Of a stretch of DNA of 64,000 bases, positions 1 to 12,319 are shown one piece after another. The stretch covers positions 1-64,000 of the forward strand of contig JAVTVY010018740.1 of the NCBI GenBank assembly GCA_036873755.1, given 5' to 3'. The translations under genes and the position numbers were made by a program. The stretch's first letter is position 1. Every line of letters begins with the position of its first letter. A model generated the notes under the pieces. The model saw nothing but the letters and a program-made list of their open reading frames with translations. It was not told the DNA's origin and did no database searches. Source of the DNA: Hanleya hanleyi (lineage: Eukaryota; Mollusca; Polyplacophora; Lepidopleurida; Hanleyidae).

Positions 1-3000
1 GGTGGCTGAGTTACAAATCATGGTATGGATCTTTTCTAGTTCATGTGGTGTTTTTAGATATGCACGAAGATTATTGGCCTGTGAGGTCAATTGGCATCAT
101 GTCAGTACACCGGCATCTTTTTCCACCACCTTTATTTATTGTGTTAAATTCTTCCTATTTTCGATGGCTGTGGTTTTATCGAAAATATCGGAAATATTTT
201 TTTAGAAAGTTTCTCTCATTTGATTTTCTGACTGCAACACACATGAATGTGGACCCAATATCACGAAGCCAGGTTTCATATCTGCAATGTTCCATGTAAT
301 CAGTTATGATCTTACTTTACACGATAATCAAGAGATATTTATTTGTAGATTTGCGCCGAAAGACGTCTGAGCGTTTGGACCCCTTTGTTTCCAAGAGTTC
401 CTTGTCAAATAAATTATTATTTGTGACGTATTCCAACAGGTTTTTTTAATTTATTTTTTTATTTATTTTGTCAAAAAATTCTGAACAGGTCATGCGAGGC
501 CAGTAAATAAAACATGACGAATAAGATAAGTCAATGCAGACATCTGCATGCCATCAACGGAATTATTGCAATTTCTTTGCAATATATCTGATTTTCGAAA
601 AAAAGAACACAGCTGAAATTATAGACATTATTTAAAATATGCATATGATAAATATAATTATAAAAGATACGTGCATTGATAGAGAACAGAGTTATATCGC
701 TAAAACCGAAGATGGTTATACATTAACTATCCAAAAACCATAAAGTTGTTGAACCATAAAGTTGTTGAAATAAACGCAGTTCTGGCTACAAGCTATAATT
801 ATACTCATAGACTATCCTGGGTAATATAAGCCTATACATCGAGCGATTCTTATTGAAGAAAAGTGGTATGGATTCACCGATGTAAATATCAACTGCTTGT
901 CGTTCTAGAAAATTACATGTAGCGAAATATACACCAATATTGAACGAGGAAAATGATATTATTATATACATCATAGAGTTATCTCCCATGAGTGTTCTAA
1001 CAGGTCCGTCTTTACATGCGGTGAAAATCCAATGTATGTAAGTTTCGAACTGCACAGGGCATCTGGCGATAGTATTTGGTCGACGGCTCCAGCTTCGCTC
1101 CGTCTAATCTTCATTATCCGCAAATGACATGAAAGATATATCCATCTCATTTTCATACGAATTAGCCAGTCGGATAAATCACCCTACAATCTTAACATTT
1201 ACATGTATTTGATATATTTACTTACTCCCCGTTACAATTTACAGCTGAATATCAAATTGGATGACTATACAGTGGACATTTCCATTGTTTCAATAATGGC
1301 ATGCGTAGTTTTATGCCATACTCAACGTATATTTACATACCAAACAATTTATATGAGTTTAGTTCAGGGTCATAGCATACCTCTTAATATTCATCTGATT
1401 TACACCATTGTCAAACATTTGTCATAAATAGCCATAAATATAATATAATGTTAGCAATTTTGACCCCATTCAAGTCGTAGATGTTAACCTATATACACTA
1501 ATGAATAATTCTCTGTACAATACAATAGATGTACTCACAATACAATAGAAGTACTCCTAACGAGATTAACTCGTGACAAAGTAAACAAAACATCTGTTGT
1601 CCTTCACCATTGGCAACAGAAAATGCGTAAAATGTTAGGGCTGATGGATATATTGATATAACATACAGATAAGGCGAGGGAAAAGGATATATGACGCTAA
1701 CTCAATAATAAACATCCTATGTGAGAAACCTATTTGTTTCAATGCAACACTTCCAGAACTGATTGTTTCTTTAAGTCTACAAGGTGACAATTCAGACTAT
1801 GAAGAGTGGTGGCGACAATCGCATATTAGTTGAGCCCTGGCCAGATTTGGTACTTATACTAGTTTAAAGAATATTTGATACTTCAAGTCAAAATATATCA
1901 GGACGTATGGTCATTTGATATTTTTATTACAAGGGAAAATCCCCCAACAAGGTACTAAATCGAACATGGGAGCACGATCACTGATATAGTAATGTCAGAA
2001 GATTTTTCAGTTCTACTGCATAACGGATATCGTTCATGCAATATTTCTTTGTTTGTTGTTCTGCTTAGAGTAATCATTAATCATATCTATGCCAAATTTG
2101 ACAATACGTTATACCAACATCATTTAGGTATTCCAATGGGTAGTATTTGTCACCCATTTTGACAGATCTGATCTCTATCCAGTAGAACTATGTAAAAAAA
2201 AATCAAAACCACTTCCTTCTTTGGATGATCCCTAAATAAGGTCATTCACCAAACAGTATATAGGCCAACTTCTGATTACATTTCTGACATTGTTAACTCG
2301 TTCCTGGATGACAACATACAGGGAGTACCTATCTCACCTAGTAAAATTTGCTAGACAAGACACAAAACCATTTTGCAGAAACTTGCTCGACAATTCTACA
2401 CAACCAAGAATCTTCCCCCAAAGATTTGTAATAAACATGACATACTGACAGCAAAATACGACCTTGGTATGCAAGATCTATGGCACTAGGTTTCTAATTC
2501 CCCTTAACTAGGGGCCGTGTGAGTATTGTGTCTTACAAAATCTTCCATGCTGTTCATACTAACAGACACAATTAAAGCGTGTTCGGGATATTATACGTCC
2601 AAGGAAACATTCCTTGTGTCTAATTTCGTGTGGGCTAGGGGCCGTTCGAAAATAATGTCTTCTGCATGGAATTCAAATGAACCACCACAATAAAAGCTTG
2701 GCTGAGATACATACTCTGGAAGACGACTTCCAAATGCATTGGGATAAAAAATCGTGGTCAGTGATTAGGATTTTATGTGTAGAATATCATCATGTGTTGG
2801 TGTCATCATTGAAAGCTGTTGAGGACTTCTTTGTTACAGGAAGCCATCTGTAGGAAACCATTATACACATTTGGAATTGGTGCTAGCTGTCAGACGAAAT
2901 AGTTCTTAAAATTATTGACCAGAAATTCTTTCGATTCTTTCGATTATTGAGGACGACTGAATATTGAATGTCGGATCTGACGGCTGCTATTGGAAAATTA

Positions 3001-3617
3001 TTTAGATAATATTTTTTATATATTTAGATATTTTTTATATATTTAGATATTTTTTGGTGAAACATACGGATTTGAGGATCGGAACATCATGATTTCCCGA
3101 TTGTTAATTTTATTTGGAAACTGTTGATCTCTGTTCGGATTTTGGTGTTCGAGATATTCCAATAATGCAAAAGAAAGTTCTTTACGTGCGACGGTTGGCT
3201 ACTGCCTGTCGAATCTGGTGCTTCTATCCTTCGCATTACATTACGCAAGATGAAAATGATTGGAAATATTTGTATTTTGTTATCAGGCTCAGTTTTGATG
3301 GGATGTATGTATCGTGGATTCTGTACCTAAAGAGACTAATAAGCTTCGATCAGATCATTTCGAATGGAATTTGCTCTTTTCACGTTCTAGTTATTTCAAA
3401 GAAGTCAACAGTCTGACACAAGTCCATTTCTTCAATCGACGATGTTGTTTCTTCTCACTTTCTCGTGGTTTCAAATTGATCATCAGCAGCATAGCACATG
3501 CCCATTCATGTTATGATCGATGACGTTGATACATTTCACATCCTCTTACTTTCAAAGTATACATAAACAGTCTAATATATGTCTATTCCATCCTCTAAGC
3601 GACGCGGTTGATTGTTT
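1..3617. other. No gene seen; repeat remnants
   Basis: This stretch is AT-rich and stop-dense on both strands. A degenerate copy of the ~450-bp dispersed repeat covers about 2480-3000, and a short TTTAGATATTTTTTATATA tandem lies near 3003-3055. An AATAAA on the minus strand at 3114-3109 could serve locus A about 500 nt past its stop, but nothing else supports it. Confidence 0.5.
2640..2990 (+). repeat. Dispersed ~450-bp repeat family 1, degenerate copy
   Basis: Recognised by ordered fragments of the family consensus: GGGGCCGT..., AATAAAAGCTTGGCTGAGAT, CATCATTGAAAGCTGTTGA and a closing GACGACTGAATATTGAATG. About 70% similar to the better copies at 18590-19095 and 42140-42620, judged by eye. 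Confidence 0.6.
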
Positions 3618-4317
3618 TCACATTCTCGTGCTTTCAGAGTAGTCGTCAATAGTCTGGTACCTGTCCATTTCATCGTCTAATCGTTGAGGCTGATGGTCCG
3701 TTCCGTGATCCAGCTGAAGGGGTAGATGGTCCGTTTCATTCCCCGATGGAGGAGATGGCCTGTCCGCTCCGTCGTCCACAGTAGACGCTTGGTGATCCGG
3801 TTTCACTTCTGCTATAGCAGCCTGCTCATCTGGTTTGTCGTCTGTTTTAGGAGCTAGATCATCTGCGGGTTCTCCTGATAAGGCGGATTCATGGGAGGGT
3901 GGTGCAGAAGTTGGTTGGTCCGGTTTCGATTCTGGTGTTGGAGCTGAGTCGTCCGGCATAAGGTTTGAGAAATCAGTTTGAGGACTCGGTTTCTCTTCTG
4001 GACCACTGCTTGATGTAGTTTCGTGGCCCACTTTTACTTCCACTTCTGGATTGCGAACTGGCTTGTCTGAACTGGGCTCCGGTTGATCCTGTTTCACTTC
4101 TGGTGAACGGTGATGATCCATTGTTTCTTCTGGTGTAGCTGCTTTAGCGTCTAGCGGAGCAGATGAACTGAGTGATTTCCCTTTTTGTGAAGAATACCGA
4201 GGTTCCTGTGCATTTTCTGATGAAGTATCTTTGACTTCCGACGAAAATCCCTTGTTGATGTGTCCCCCATTTTCTAAACTGGAATCCTTTTCACCCGTTA
4301 GCTTGTCATGCTTTCGC
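3618..4317 (-). CDS. Locus A exon 6: cytoplasmic tail and stop codon
   Basis: Acceptor TTTATTGCAG, then a 700-nt terminal exon that restores Arg at the phase 2 junction and continues RKHDKLTGEKDSS to a TGA at 3620-3618. The tail of about 232 residues is highly charged and disordered-looking, with degenerate units around the core KPD(Q/E/H)(P/A) such as ESKPDQPTSAPP, DDKPDEQAA and EVKPDHQAS, then His/Asp-rich units (NETDHLPLQLDHGTDHQPQR). Only DRYQTIDDYSES near the end offers tyrosines; YQTI is a weak YxxI motif. This differs from the ITIM-bearing tails of B, C and D. Confidence 0.8.
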
Positions 4318-7300
4318 CTGCAATAAAATAAGAAAAATAATCGAAGCACTATAAGATTTATTACGACGAACGATACTATATAGCAGAATGTTGGATATAT
4401 AACGCTTAAATATCAGAGTGTGACTAGCTCGTTTAAGTACATTTATAAAAAAAAAATTGTACAAAACTGGCGATCTTCTCAGTGACCCTGTCCATAGCCA
4501 TCTTGGTTCTTTGGTCCCATTGACATCAGTATACACGCATTTTCTTTACTTGAGTACGTGATAGGAACAAAGCTTTGATGAAAAAATTATTCTTTCGCGA
4601 TCACAAAATTCAATATGATGTCCAATAGGATGTCCAATAAAATTGACGTCAATTGAACGAAACACATGAAATTTTAGTGTCAGATAGTCTAGATAACACG
4701 ATCCGTATTTTGCATTCAATCTTTAGAAACGTGTCTGTCGATGATTATGCAAATATCCTCCTGATGATGATCAGCTATCGCATGAAACATTGTGCTTCGG
4801 GACAAAACATCCCATTGAACTATACTTAGCAACATTAATAAACGCGACTTTCAGATGACCCCGCATGGCGCCATCTTGAATTATTCAATTTTTATCACTA
4901 AGAATTATGTAACTAAATGAAAAATAGGCCCAACATGATAATATATGGTGTGAAATAGCTCTGTTTCGCTCTTTCAGCATATGTTCTCAAATTGTACAGG
5001 AACATATGAGAGTCATACGAACCACCATGGCCGCTAGTTTGAGTATAATCATATTTTCAGCTGAAGATTACAGTATAAATTCATAAGCTATGGGTTGAGT
5101 CCCATCGATTTAGGAAAGTTGGCACTTCTTTCAAAATAATGTTTTGTAGACCATTAGTCAAAAATAATGTCAACTCCAACCCTTTGGGAAGTTTTGCCGA
5201 TTAGGTTTTTCTGAAAGCCCCTCGTATGCCAAGTTGAAAACCACTTGTCTTCACTCTATGTATGAAAGTCAATTTCCGAAATGGGGGTATATATATCGAA
5301 ATGTATCATGTGAATAGTTATGATACTTCAAGCTATGGCATATTTGATATTTTTGGAAAGGGGTACACAATGCACTAAATAAGTATGCACATTTAATCAG
5401 GTTTAAAGCAATTATACCGTCATAATGACATCATAATGTGAGAACATTATGAAATCAAGTTAATTTTGCCCAAATGCTCCTGGAAATGTATTGGACATGC
5501 ATATTGGACGATCGAGATCATCTTTGTCTCCATGAAAACATGTTTAGGGGCTGTCAGCATAATGTAATTTGGTCGAAATCCCCAGGACTGAAACAATTCT
5601 GGAATCCCCGAGTATTTTATTCTGTACAGTACAATGTACCTCAGTGGATATTGCACTGAGTGTATCGGATTACCATAATATATATTTTACCTAATGTTAA
5701 GTGTTTGTGACATAATCATATGCATACCCAGCTTGACGACATTATAGTTTAGAAATTTCCAAGTGTACTGGCTCTTTCGTGTAAAGTTTAGCATGAATCT
5801 TTTAACCCTACCTGGTCTGGGGTGGAGGCGAAATGGCGCTCCTACCAAACTTTCTGCGCTATCTCCGGAACGACAAAAAATAGAGAGCTGAAACTCCGTG
5901 ACTTTATATTTTATCATATTGGGGCCTATATGCATAAACCCCCGAGTAGAGAATCATGAGCAAATTCAAGATGGCGGCCACATGGGGTACCAGAAAAGTG
6001 ACGATTTTGTCATATTTCTTCAACATTTCTGCTTTTCCTCGATGAAAACACTTGAACCAAAACGAATGTACGAATGTACGGTGATATAATATCGAAATAT
6101 TATCTTGAGCCAAGGTGCCATTTTGTAGATATACTAAAACATCCATGCTAAAACGCAACAACACATTCTCTGGAGCAACAAATTGATATGTGCTAGCATG
6201 TTTTTATATTAGAGGGATTTGGGGGCAAATGTTTCCATAATAATTTCCATTTATAATGCCCCAGAGTAAGAGTGTCTAGATACGTGACAGTCCACAAATG
6301 TAGAGTGCTTATGTCTTCTAATATAGACATTCCAGGCTGTGATAATTCTTGAGTGTACAGCATACTGGTGTGTTGATCAGTATGGTATCATTCAATAAGA
6401 ATGTGGGGATTACACAGTTTTTAGGTGACACTGATAAGAGGGACATGCGTAGGGCGGATTGGGAAACGGGTTGCACGGCGTGTTCGCACTGCCACTACTC
6501 ATCGCGGTGCGATGACGTGCCCACTTTTGTCTACCCACCCATCCACCCATCCATCCGTCCACCCACTAACCAATTTTACTAACAAATTTTGATGACTGAT
6601 TTTGTGGAAAATACGACAAAAAGAACAGTATGGTGGTATGACGTTCACGTGACGTCAGCAGCACCGACGAAAATTGTAGTTACATTTTCTGGAAGGACAG
6701 GATATTGCTGGCATCATTGAAAACTGTTGACCGCTTCTGTCTTGCAAGAAATGTTTTTTGTATACTATGATTGCTTTTTTTAAATTCAGTGCTAATGAGG
6801 TCATATGGAATATGAAATCGGTCTTTCGATTATGGACGCGGATATTCTTTTATGGACGACGGTTGAATATTGAATGACGGGCTAGGCGCTTGTAATTGAA
6901 ATATACTCTGGAGAACTCTTGAGTTTTCTACATACCAGTCCAAGAAGCATATAAGGCTTAATCGCTCCCCAGCCCATTCTGTAAAAGGCCAATATCGCCA
7001 AGATCACATAAATTGATCTAGCCTGGCATTAAAATCAACTAATCATCTTGGTAAATAAATATTGTAAGACGGTTTGCTGATAATTGCATTGATATAGTGA
7101 AGCTGCAAAGTCGCTTACCTTTTGTTTCGACACATAACATACGTTATAGCTATGATGATGATAAGAGCAGCGACACCGCCAATAATTCCCCCGATCAGTG
7201 CAGCTGTGAACATAAAGCATACTCAGTTTGTCTAGATGAAGTTCAGAAAATGCAACAATCCACATAAAAAGCGTCATAATTGTTTTTGTCACACAAGACC

Positions 7301-10300
7301 GCACTGCGGTGGTCAAATGGTTAGAGCGGTAGGTAGGCGGTAGGTACTGGGTTCGATCCCAGGCCGGCTCATACCTAAGACTTGAAAAATGGAACTTGTT
7401 GCTCCCTCGCTTACGCTCAGCATTAAGAGGATAGAACAAGGACTGGTTCGCTCGGTGTCAGTATAATGTGACTGAGTGGGGTGTCATATCTGCCTACGGC
7501 ATAATCCGAAATAATGAGCTGATGATCATGGCGTACATCTATTTGCAAATGGTTCATAGTGGCTGAAATTACAGCTCCCGAGCTAGCGTATCTAATTCCG
7601 GTTAAGCCGATGCTACGGTCCGTGTGTATACTACATAGTCTCCACATGAACAATCGCAATAAATGCGCGGCTGAGGAACTACGGCTATGCCCGAGAATCC
7701 AGCGTATTCTCGGGTCTGAATGTTAGGTGTCGACAAATACTTTCCTGTAGAGTCATATGGTTGCCGTTTGGTCACTAGACGTCGTGAATTTTTCTCACCT
7801 CTTGCATATCGCCCCAATTTACAATAATGCAAGCTGATAGTCATCGATCCCCTGATCTGTCACTTTATCAATGTCCGGACCGTTTTGGGGTATATGACAT
7901 GAAGTAAGCCTGCACGCCAGTCAGCAATTCAACAAAATACTATTCGACTCACCAATTTCGACCGCCCAATCAGGCAATCGGAAGGTTATGAGAAACTTCT
8001 CTTTCTGTTACGCTTATGAAGTTTAACATTATTTCTTTCGATTCTGCACAGCAATTACCAATTCATACAACCTATTTACAGTTTAGTGTCAAACGTGAGG
8101 TAGGGCATTCACTTTTTGACTTTTTGGTATACATTTTACCACGGATATATATTTTTAATATATCTAGCATGCCTTCTTGAACAGAAACTAATATAATTTT
8201 TACAATGGAACCACATCTCCCTGACATTACACAAAAACATCAGCTTACTTCAAGTCATATTTTACCTATATTGAAAATCCGTATTAAATACATATGTGTC
8301 GGATAATTTGGCATGGTCGCACATCATTTCCATATTTAGTCAATACTGTACCATTGTTATCTGGATCTTCAGGGTCGGTAATTTGTCCTGCTGTTGGACC
8401 CGCCCCAGGTGTTGATGTGTCACTGCTCGGACTGCTATCATCAGTTGGGTTTGTCGACTGATCTGTAACTTCAGAGAAATACACACGTACACCAATCGCC
8501 ACATGAATTGCAATTTGTTAGTACAAATGTGTCCTCAATACAAGTGAGATTTTTGAAAATCACTCAGTGAGATTGGCACTAAAAATAAGTTATAGACATG
8601 AATATCGGGGATGTACAGGTTCAAAACGTGCATGTATTTATAATACGTTGTTTGATAGTCAACACTGCCTTTATAAAAGATAATCATACTAACACCCTTC
8701 CTAACAACTAAGTGAGTTTTACATGTTCAAGCATTATATAAATTGGTACTCACTGCTTGTTGTTCCCTCGGTTGTTGTTGCGTCTGGGACAATCTCGGGG
8801 CAAGTCCCTGTAATGAAGAATATGACATTTGAACTGTTAGCTATGGATCTATTTTAAGATCCCCATGATGCTCTTATGAACAGGCACAATCAAAGCTTGA
8901 CTGAGATACATTCTACTCTTAGTGGATAACGACTTCAACGAAAATCATATGGATTAAGAATACTGATTAGCGATACGGATTTGATATTTTTGGAACATCA
9001 TGCTGTTTTGCTGGCATCATTGAATTAAAACTGTTGATCGCTTCTATCTTGCAGGAAATTAGCCTATTTTTATGTATACTATGATGTGCTAATTTTGTTA
9101 TATGAATTAGGCCTTTGGATTGTAGTTGCGGAAATTCTTTAATGGACGACGGTTGGATAATGACTGAGGGACTAGACGCTTGTTATTAATGCACATTTAA
9201 AATTACCGTTGTCACGATTCATTACAACATGTGCACTATAGGTGCAAGATCCAGTTCCGATATTCCACAGCCAATTATTCGTTAACAGTCGACACGAAAC
9301 TATCACGACTAAACCCCAACCAAACACAAAGTAACCATGAGTATATAGGCACCAGCCAATTTATAGAAACAGATTTATGCTTAACAGTTTTCAATAATGA
9401 CTAGAGAGGGTCATTATGTTTTCATGTTTCAGTATCACCAATCAAAATGAAATTACAATAGGACAGTCTTGAACCGCACAAGGCGCGAAACGACGTCATT
9501 GTCCATGTGACGTTACGCTGGGGTTAGGCAAAGAACCATTTCTCAACACAGGGGATACTGTTATATTTTATTCACAGACATGCGATGCCTTCAGTTTGCA
9601 AATGCCTATTTAACTCCGAGACAATACCATCTTCAAAGATGTTTTGGATCTTCAGTATATTGATACTTTTCCGATTTTCCGATAGCCTTTCGTGGCTAAA
9701 TATACAAGCGTCTAGTCCGTCATTCAAGAGTTCTTCCTCGCGACTGTTCTATTCCTTTTTATAGTAATGGTACAATGTACCTCAGTAACGTTTGGGAGCC
9801 CCTTATTATACATAATCGGCACACCGGCCCCCATTTTCCATTTAAATGAAATTGTCAGTACGGTGTACCATGCCAAAATGAAAGGAGAGCATGATGATAA
9901 TATTTTAATATCCCTTATCAATGACGACTTCTCGTGAGTCAAATGACTCCGGCTATGACCAAATATCTGGTAGGCTAGCTACGGTATTATTTAGCCTCTA
10001 ATATAAAATATTATTATCATTAAATCTGAGAAAACAGTCTCCACAAACACTAGACATGTTTGAAGAGAAATCATCAGCCATGGTGCCGCATATTTTTGAG
10101 TTGTATTGGAAAACGATTCACCTAACAAAACCGTACCGGTCTGATGGCTAAGAGTGTCTCTTTTCATATCCTTTTCTATTGCAACTAGGGACGGAAACTT
10201 ATCTCCAATGTGAAGAAAAATGTCTTAGCTGGGTTAAAAGATAGGAGTCGGACACTCGTAGCCATCGGACATTCTTAGCCTCCACACCGGCACAGTAAAG

Positions 10301-11471
10301 ATGTTGGTGATAAGAGCTTTATCTAATATCAATTAAGCCAAAACCTGCTTTGCGATACATTTCCTGTATTTTTCATCTTCTGATTTGAATTTGAATAAAG
10401 TACCGTAGTCACTTTCTTTACTTACCATTTTCACAGGAAAAGAAGATTGACCTGATGCTACTAGCATTTGAACAGAGTGACATCGAGGGTGGTAGTCGGC
10501 TCTCCCGAGCCGGTATTACGCAGGAACCGAAGACAGTTCGTGTAGCGTTGCACTCATCATGAGCAATACTAATATCGGATGCGTTAGCTTTCCAGTAACA
10601 TTGACCAGTCTGCGTTTGACAGCATTCGAGCGGGGATATGGGTGAAGTGATTTCACTGGAGGGACATGACTCCGTGGGTATATGTTCGTAAAACCACACC
10701 TGCTGTACACAAATTACAAATTGTGTATCACAGAATAAAAAGTTGCTGGTTTGCTGCAGTCCTTGCGTCCCATGACATGCCGCTGATTCCGTCAAATTCA
10801 ACTCCAAAGTGGCGGCTGAAAATGAATAATATATTATTTTAATATCTCAGACTTGATCCCGAATCCAATCTTTGTGTGAAGAAGTTCGATGAATCAGATG
10901 ATTTGATCTGGAAACCAGATCATCCCTATACAGTCGTTTTTTTTAAACCTGTCAGACAAGCCAGGACGTCGACCAGCGCAAGTTTAACATAGCCACGAGA
11001 GTTTCTCTGCTGAATAATAACCTATCATTTGAATCTTGTTCCGATGTTTAAATACAGGAGATTCAGGCGTTCTACTATATATCACTCTAATATCCTCCAG
11101 GCCGTTCGAACTTTTATGTTCTTGCGTAAGTAGCCTAAATAGAGCGGGCTATAATGGTGGACCTCGCATTTGGAAAAAAATCTCCTCTTCAATTTATCAA
11201 TGTTTAAGACCCAGAGGTTGTCAGAGCTTACACTATTTTATATTGTTGGGGTGGGCTTGGGTGTCAGACGATATACACTGATAGCATCAGACAGAACTAT
11301 CGCGTTATGATTCGATTTGTGCGGTGCAACACACGCAACATATTTTTAACTATTTCTTGTCACCTGATGAATGATTCAAACTTGAAACACGTCAAACGTG
11401 ATTCAAACATACTCACCATATGCAATAAACACAGCAAAAAGTAAAACTTTCCCCAAGCTAAATGTGGCCAT
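3618..11471 (-). CDS. Locus A: predicted single-pass membrane receptor with 11-Cys ectodomain and long acidic/Pro-rich tail (six exons)
   Basis: Spliced model on the minus strand: 11471-11417, 10815-10426, 8807-8754, 8462-8352, 7203-7119, 4317-3618. The six exons sum to 1395 nt, an open frame of 464 residues plus stop. Order: signal peptide (about 1-19), Cys-rich ectodomain (about 20-148), Thr/Ser/Pro stalk (about 149-203), TM helix (about 204-228), basic stop-transfer CRNKRRK, and a tail of about 230 residues. All introns before the TM exon are phase 1 and the last is phase 2; all are GT/AG. The ectodomain aligns with that of locus C over its cysteines and ends in the same way (Cys-x-Asn-Gly at the donor). 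No named family is recognised. Type I plasma-membrane location is inferred from topology. The ligand is unknown. Unlike its neighbours the tail has no clear ITIM. Exon boundaries are read by eye and are untested by transcripts. Confidence 0.8.
5800..5935 (+). repeat. Dispersed repeat shared with 31370-31475 (opposite strand)
   Basis: The segment around AAACTTTCTGCGCTATCTCCGG through TATCATATTGGGGCC is found reverse-complemented at about 31370-31475 (CCCCAATATGATAAG through GATAGAAAGTTTGGTA). It lies inside the last intron of locus A. Class unknown. Confidence 0.6.
6690..6900 (+). repeat. Dispersed repeat family 1, partial copy
   Basis: Matches the 3' half of the family: GGCATCATTGAAAACTGTTG, CCGCTTCTGTCTTGCA, and the closing ACGACGGTTGAATATTGAAT then GGCGCTTGTAATTG. 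It lies in the last intron of locus A. Confidence 0.7.
7119..7203 (-). CDS. Locus A exon 5: transmembrane segment
   Basis: An 85-nt exon between acceptor TTCACAG and donor AAAAG before GTAAGC. It encodes ALIGGIIGGVAALIIIIAIT followed by YVMCRNK, an uninterrupted hydrophobic helix with Gly-rich start and basic inner flank. Phase 1 in, phase 2 out, exactly as in loci B, C and D; its 85-nt length is identical to the TM exon of locus B. Confidence 0.85.
7305..7500 (+). mobile_element. tRNA-derived SINE (tRNA-like head plus body)
   Basis: A pol III A box (TGGTTAGAGCGG, 7318-7329) and B box (GGTTCGATCCC, 7350-7360) lie at tRNA-like spacing, followed by a body (GAACAAGGACTGGTTCGCTC ... TGCCTACGGCATAAT) that recurs in reverse at 12919-13030. 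It sits in the intron between the stalk and TM exons of locus A. Confidence 0.65.
7500..7830 (-). repeat. Dispersed repeat family 2 copy
   Basis: On the minus strand this reads GGGGCGATATGCAAGAGGTG ... ATTCAGACCCGAGAATACG ... CGGCTTAACCGGAATTAGAT. The same ordered blocks occur on the plus strand at about 27370-27610, 27715-28050, 55690-55870, 57685-57900 and 57960-58210. Class unknown; all copies lie inside receptor introns. Confidence 0.65.
8352..8462 (-). CDS. Locus A exon 4: Ser/Thr/Pro/Asp stalk
   Basis: A 111-nt phase 1-1 exon; acceptor TTACAG, donor AATG before GTACAG. It encodes a low-complexity stalk (STNPTDDSSPSSDTSTPGAG and further to EDPDNN), a typical mucin-like spacer holding an ectodomain off the membrane. 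An alternative acceptor nine nt upstream (CTGAAG) would add three residues in the same phase. Confidence 0.65.
8754..8807 (-). CDS. Locus A exon 3: short Thr-rich linker
   Basis: A 54-nt exon between acceptor CATTACAG and donor AGCA before GTGAGT, phase 1 on both sides. It encodes TCPEIVPDATTTEGTTS. Its Thr-rich end resembles the linker exon of locus C (TTTDVGSTITA), and the single Cys may pair with the ectodomain or form an interchain bond. The symmetric phase means that it can be included or skipped without breaking the frame. Confidence 0.65.
8855..9190 (+). repeat. Dispersed repeat family 1 copy
   Basis: Contains GATGCTCTTATGAACAGGCA, GATACGGATTTGATATTTTT, TCATTGAATTAAAACTGTTG and the closing ACTAGACGCTTGTTATTAAT. 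It lies in the intron between ectodomain and linker exons of locus A. A reversed end fragment is at 9690-9730. Confidence 0.75.
10134..10291. mobile_element. Short MITE with CCGGT termini, copy 1
   Basis: About 158 bp bounded by ACCGGTCTGATGGCTAAGA and, inverted, CCACACCGG. Ends and centre (TTTTCTATTGCAAC) match the element at 35018-35187. It lies in the intron between exons 2 and 3 of locus A. Confidence 0.7.
10426..10815 (-). CDS. Locus A exon 2: 11-Cys ectodomain
   Basis: The acceptor CATTTTCAG precedes a 390-nt exon in phase 1; the donor is AATG before GTAAGT, also phase 1. It encodes about 130 residues with 11 cysteines, including a CC pair (LECCQTQTGQCYW), N-glycosylation sequons (NLT, NAS, NAT) and a terminal FFSCENG. 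Cysteine order and the VW and CC landmarks match the exon at 45771-46139 of locus C although the intervening residues differ strongly. It does not look like SMB, EGF, Ly6, VWC or Ig. The module is probably disulphide-rich and extracellular, with unknown ligand. Confidence 0.8.
11417..11471 (-). CDS. Locus A exon 1: signal peptide
   Basis: The ATG at 11471-11469 opens MATFSLGKVLLFAVFIAY, a short n-region with one Lys, a hydrophobic core and Ala/Tyr near the cleavage site. The exon ends CATATG before GTGAGT, a consensus donor, in phase 1. Joining to the next exon gives Ala-Ala-Thr, a plausible signal peptidase site (AYA). This ATG is chosen because the hydrophobic core starts straight after it. 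The 5' untranslated part is not delimited. Confidence 0.75.
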
Positions 11472-11991
11472 TGAAAATGAGTGTGATCTTCTGCTCGAAG
11501 AATATACAGGCAAAACTTTCTCAGTGTATCCTGGACTGGTTATGGCATTTATCCTTCAGACCACTGGTATTTCAGGGGCACGGTTCTCTATCACTGAAGT
11601 ACTGATATGACAAAGTTGATTTATACATCGAACCACTTTAGACAATGCCGGCAAAATGCATGACCCCTCCAGCCAGGGTGTTTTATGATGTATAAATGAA
11701 AAGACCCAGGTTACTTTGTTGATTCGTCTCACGCGTGGTACAGAGATAAACTGTTTAGTATTTGATTGAATGTTAGCATATGTCTTGAAACATTCATCTC
11801 CTCTCGTATTATCATATAGTGTTTTCCCAATGGACCACAGACGGTTAATAGAGACATTACTACGAATTACATGTATATGGTCAATGATGTGCAAACATAC
11901 GACAGTGCTAACTATTAACGTGTATCGAGAAATCGAGAAAATTTGAAACGTATTGCAATACAATACATTGTTATCCATCAAACCTCTACAC

Positions 11992-12025
<34 letters not shown>

Positions 12026-12307
12026 GCCGGGGTGTGACAATAGTGTGGACTATAGACACCGAAATGTTTTGTCAACTACAGCTAATTGTTGAATGTCAAA
12101 TCCTTCCCATTTATGCAGCCATATCGGGGCAGTGTAATTTGTTCTGAATAAATAATCAAAAATCATCGGTTATGTTTCAACTGGAGAATTGCCAAGCGAA
12201 GGCGAGTCATTTGGGGATGTTGCTCTCAAGTCATGTTGATTCAGAATGCCGAAGTAATCACCGTTCATATTAAAGCATAAGTACTGAAGCATATGGTAAA
12301 TTACGCA
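11472..12307. other. Upstream region of locus A; no further exon seen
   Basis: It should contain the 5' UTR and promoter of locus A, but I see no convincing TATA or initiator. A (GA)n microsatellite lies at 11994-12026. A long minus-strand open frame here (11556-12059) runs through the microsatellite and is judged to be chance. Confidence 0.4.
11994..12026. repeat. (GA)n microsatellite
   Basis: An almost pure AG dinucleotide run with a single interrupting A. It lies about 520 bp upstream of the locus A start codon. Confidence 0.9.
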
Positions 12308-12319
12308 TCATCACGAGAA

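Noticed and set aside
11556..12059. Minus-strand open frame of 167 codons upstream of locus A
   Set aside because: It runs through the (GA)n microsatellite (SLSLSL), has no domain, and sits in the probable 5' UTR/promoter of locus A.
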